Below, in pieces: positions 6,955-8,265 of a DNA stretch of 8,265 nucleotides. The DNA is from CAYVBJ01 sp964415185 (GTDB taxonomy: Bacteria > Bacteroidota > Rhodothermia > Balneolales > Balneolaceae). The stretch is taken from the NCBI GenBank assembly GCA_964415185.1, contig CAYPZI010000128.1, positions 1-8,265 on the forward strand. The letters are read 5' to 3'. Positions within the stretch are counted from its first letter, which is position 1. Every line of letters begins with the position of its first letter. A program made the position numbers and the translations under genes. A model generated the notes under the pieces. It was not told where the DNA came from and did not search any database. It was given only the letters and a program-made list of their open reading frames with translations.

Positions 6955-8013
6955 TTAACATGATGTACATTCTGATTTGAGAAATGGAATTACATCTTCG
7001 CCAAGCCAATCAAATATATCCCTTTGATATCGGCGGGAGCGGTTGGTTCTGTTGTTGTCTGAAGTGATCGCGATAACTGCATCAAGTTCCGGCAGCATAA
7101 GGATATATTGTCCACCGTTACCCCATGCAAAGGCCACCTCATAGCCGGCAATTTTTCGCCTCCACCAGAGATAACCATAATCGTACGGATTGAAGTTGCT
7201 GCGGGTGTAAATATTAAATGAATCCACAATCCAGCCGGACGGGACAATTTGTCTGCTCTCGTACCTACCCATATCCATCACCATACGGCCAATCTTAAGC
7301 AGTGCCCCGGGACGCAGAGCCATATTGTTCCCACCCATATAATATCCTTCGGGGCTTCGGTCCCATCCGCCCAGGTCAATTTCCATGGGCCTGAAAAGAT
7401 ACCGGTTTGCAAATTCCCGGGTGCTCATTCCACTGGCCTTTGTCAGTATAGCGGAGAGCAAATGGGTAGTGCCGGTGCTGTATATCATGCGCCCTCCGGG
7501 GCTGCCGGTCAACGGCTGATCCAGAACATATTCAACCCAGTTGTCACTTAAAACCCACCTGCCGTAATTATGAAAGCTGGTGGTTTCGAGTCCGCTGCGC
7601 ATGGTTAGCAGATCTTTTATGGTGATGGAAGCTTTAACAGAGTCCGGATTTTGATCAAACCAACCCGGGAAAAATTGATCGATTGTCTGCTCCGTGCTTT
7701 CCAGGTATCCTTTGTCAAGGGCAATTCCAACCAAGAGTGAGAGAATACTTTTGGATGCCGATTTAATATTGTTTGTCCTGTTGCGGTTCATAGTGCCAAA
7801 ATACTCTTCCGTAATCAGGCGGTTTTCCTGTTCAATGAGGAGGCTGTTAACAGTACCGATCTCTTTAAACTCTTTGATAATACGACTCACTTGAGAGGTA
7901 TCCGGCGGGGAAAAATATGCTTCGGATTTGGAAATCGTTAGCAAATCAACCGAAAAACAAAACAAAATGGCTGTTATCCCGTAGAAAAACAGTTGAAACA
8001 TATATTTTAGCAT
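6955..8013 (-). CDS. Exported serine hydrolase of the class C beta-lactamase / PBP4 superfamily
   Basis: 352 residues with an N-terminal hydrophobic segment (about 5-28) and a plausible signal cleavage after SEA (30-32). The superfamily motifs are all present: SxxK as Ser85-Ala-Ser-Lys88 within KSASKSILSLLVG, the Tyr box YSTGTTHLLSAIL with Tyr178 (YxN reads YST), and the third box as WGNGGQ (297-302), in the place of KTG/HxG. LLTMRSGLE (135-143) and the GG ahead of the Tyr box are typical of the EstB/6-aminohexanoate-hydrolase-like group annotated as serine hydrolase. The function may be esterase, amidase or D,D-peptidase; true beta-lactamase activity is unlikely to be the role. The protein ends in SECTSC, two Cys close to the C-terminus. 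The ATG at 8013 is preceded by GGTGA at a good SD distance. A -7-type promoter element lies at 8063-8070. No convincing terminator follows. Confidence 0.92.
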   Translation of the reverse strand: MLKYMFQLFFYGITAILFCFSVDLLTISKSEAYFSPPDTSQVSRIIKEFKEIGTVNSLLIEQENRLITEEYFGTMNRNRTNNIKSASKSILSLLVGIALDKGYLESTEQTIDQFFPGWFDQNPDSVKASITIKDLLTMRSGLETTSFHNYGRWVLSDNWVEYVLDQPLTGSPGGRMIYSTGTTHLLSAILTKASGMSTREFANRYLFRPMEIDLGGWDRSPEGYYMGGNNMALRPGALLKIGRMVMDMGRYESRQIVPSGWIVDSFNIYTRSNFNPYDYGYLWWRRKIAGYEVAFAWGNGGQYILMLPELDAVIAITSDNNRTNRSRRYQRDIFDWLGEDVIPFLKSECTSC

Positions 8014-8062
8014 TAATCACCGTTTAAATCGCCTGACTGTTAAAGGTTATAAAACACGTTCA

Positions 8063-8070
8063 CAAAAGTA
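8063..8070 (-). promoter_or_regulatory. Candidate Bacteroidota-type -7 promoter element for the serine hydrolase gene
   Basis: Read on the minus strand these bases are TACTTTTG, an exact match to TAnnTTTG, the -7 element used by the primary sigma factor of Bacteroidota (established for that phylum). Transcription would start near 8056, giving a leader of about 43 bases before the ATG at 8013. The upstream -33 TTTG partner is not evident at the usual spacing, which lowers confidence. The site lies within the 67-base spacer shared with the divergent DUF2207 gene. Confidence 0.4.
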
Positions 8071-8080
8071 TAATACAATT

Positions 8081-8265
8081 ATGAAATTCAGCCTCCTGTT
8101 TACATTTTTTTTCGTGATTTTAAACATTCCCGGGCAATTGAAAGCAAACGCCAAGGAATATTCGATACCCGAAATTCGTGTTGAAGCTGAAATTATGGAA
8201 AACGGAGTCATCCGGATTCAGGAGCAGAGAACTTACCGATTTGACGGAAGTTTCAGCTGGGCCGA
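8081..8265 (+). CDS. DUF2207 membrane protein, N-terminal part (cut by the window edge)
   Basis: The ATG at 8081 opens a frame that stays open to the right edge (61 full codons). It begins with a signal peptide (MKFSLLF, hydrophobic residues to about 16, cleavage near ANA/KE at about 24). It continues as EYSIPEIRVEAEIMENG, then IRIQEQRTYRFDGSFSWA, which follows the start of DUF2207 proteins closely (pattern: y.I....V...i..dG...v.E..tY.F.G.Fswa). DUF2207 proteins have an exported beta domain followed by transmembrane helices and often a low-complexity tail (family knowledge); their function is unknown. The rest lies beyond the window. There is no SD: the bases before the ATG are ATAATACAATT. 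The gene is divergent from the serine hydrolase gene across a 67-base spacer, so the two could share control. Confidence 0.85.
   Translation, partial: MKFSLLFTFFFVILNIPGQLKANAKEYSIPEIRVEAEIMENGVIRIQEQRTYRFDGSFSWA

Noticed and set aside
6525..6980. 151-codon plus-strand open frame running into the 6704-6954 spacer
   Set aside because: It is antisense to the metalloprotease N-terminus and to the hydrolase C-terminus, with no domain, no SD and no homology signal visible.

Overview
The window looks like a chromosomal segment of a Gram-negative, Bacteroidota-like bacterium, with Balneolales (Balneolota/Rhodothermota) as the best guess. Evidence: a large zinc metalloprotease lipoprotein of the DUF5118/DUF5117/DUF4953 type, many genes lacking a clear Shine-Dalgarno sequence, AT-rich spacers, one good TAnnTTTG (-7) element, and a high share of exported proteins. 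Phylum assignment is inference; no rRNA or marker gene is present.

Layout, left to right. A thioredoxin-fold protein enters from the left edge (3-404, +). A 94-residue ORF (539-823, +) appears to be the two ends of an S9 prolyl-oligopeptidase-type peptidase joined after loss of the whole middle; a strong terminator follows. A secreted fasciclin-domain protein (1065-1571, +) ends in its own terminator. An Old Yellow Enzyme family flavin oxidoreductase (1718-2821, +) follows. The 243-bp spacer after it carries a 79-nt imperfect palindrome that is richer in GC than its surroundings, and two short perfect palindromes nearer the next gene. A secreted LytM/M23-like protein without the expected metal ligands (3065-4012, +) converges on the metalloprotease lipoprotein (4211-6703, -). 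The two are separated by two oppositely directed terminators. A serine hydrolase of the class C beta-lactamase superfamily (6955-8013, -) lies upstream of the metalloprotease. It is divergent from a DUF2207 membrane-protein gene cut by the right edge (8081 onward, +).

How the genes relate. Most products are predicted to be exported or envelope-bound: fasciclin protein, M23-like protein, metalloprotease lipoprotein, serine hydrolase and DUF2207 protein. The individual terminators and long spacers indicate single-gene transcription units, not one operon. I see no phage, IS, CRISPR, tRNA, rRNA or defence locus. I do not find convincing evidence for a new multi-gene system. The most notable items are the collapsed S9 peptidase, the pseudo-M23 protein and the structured palindromic element at 2896-2974.
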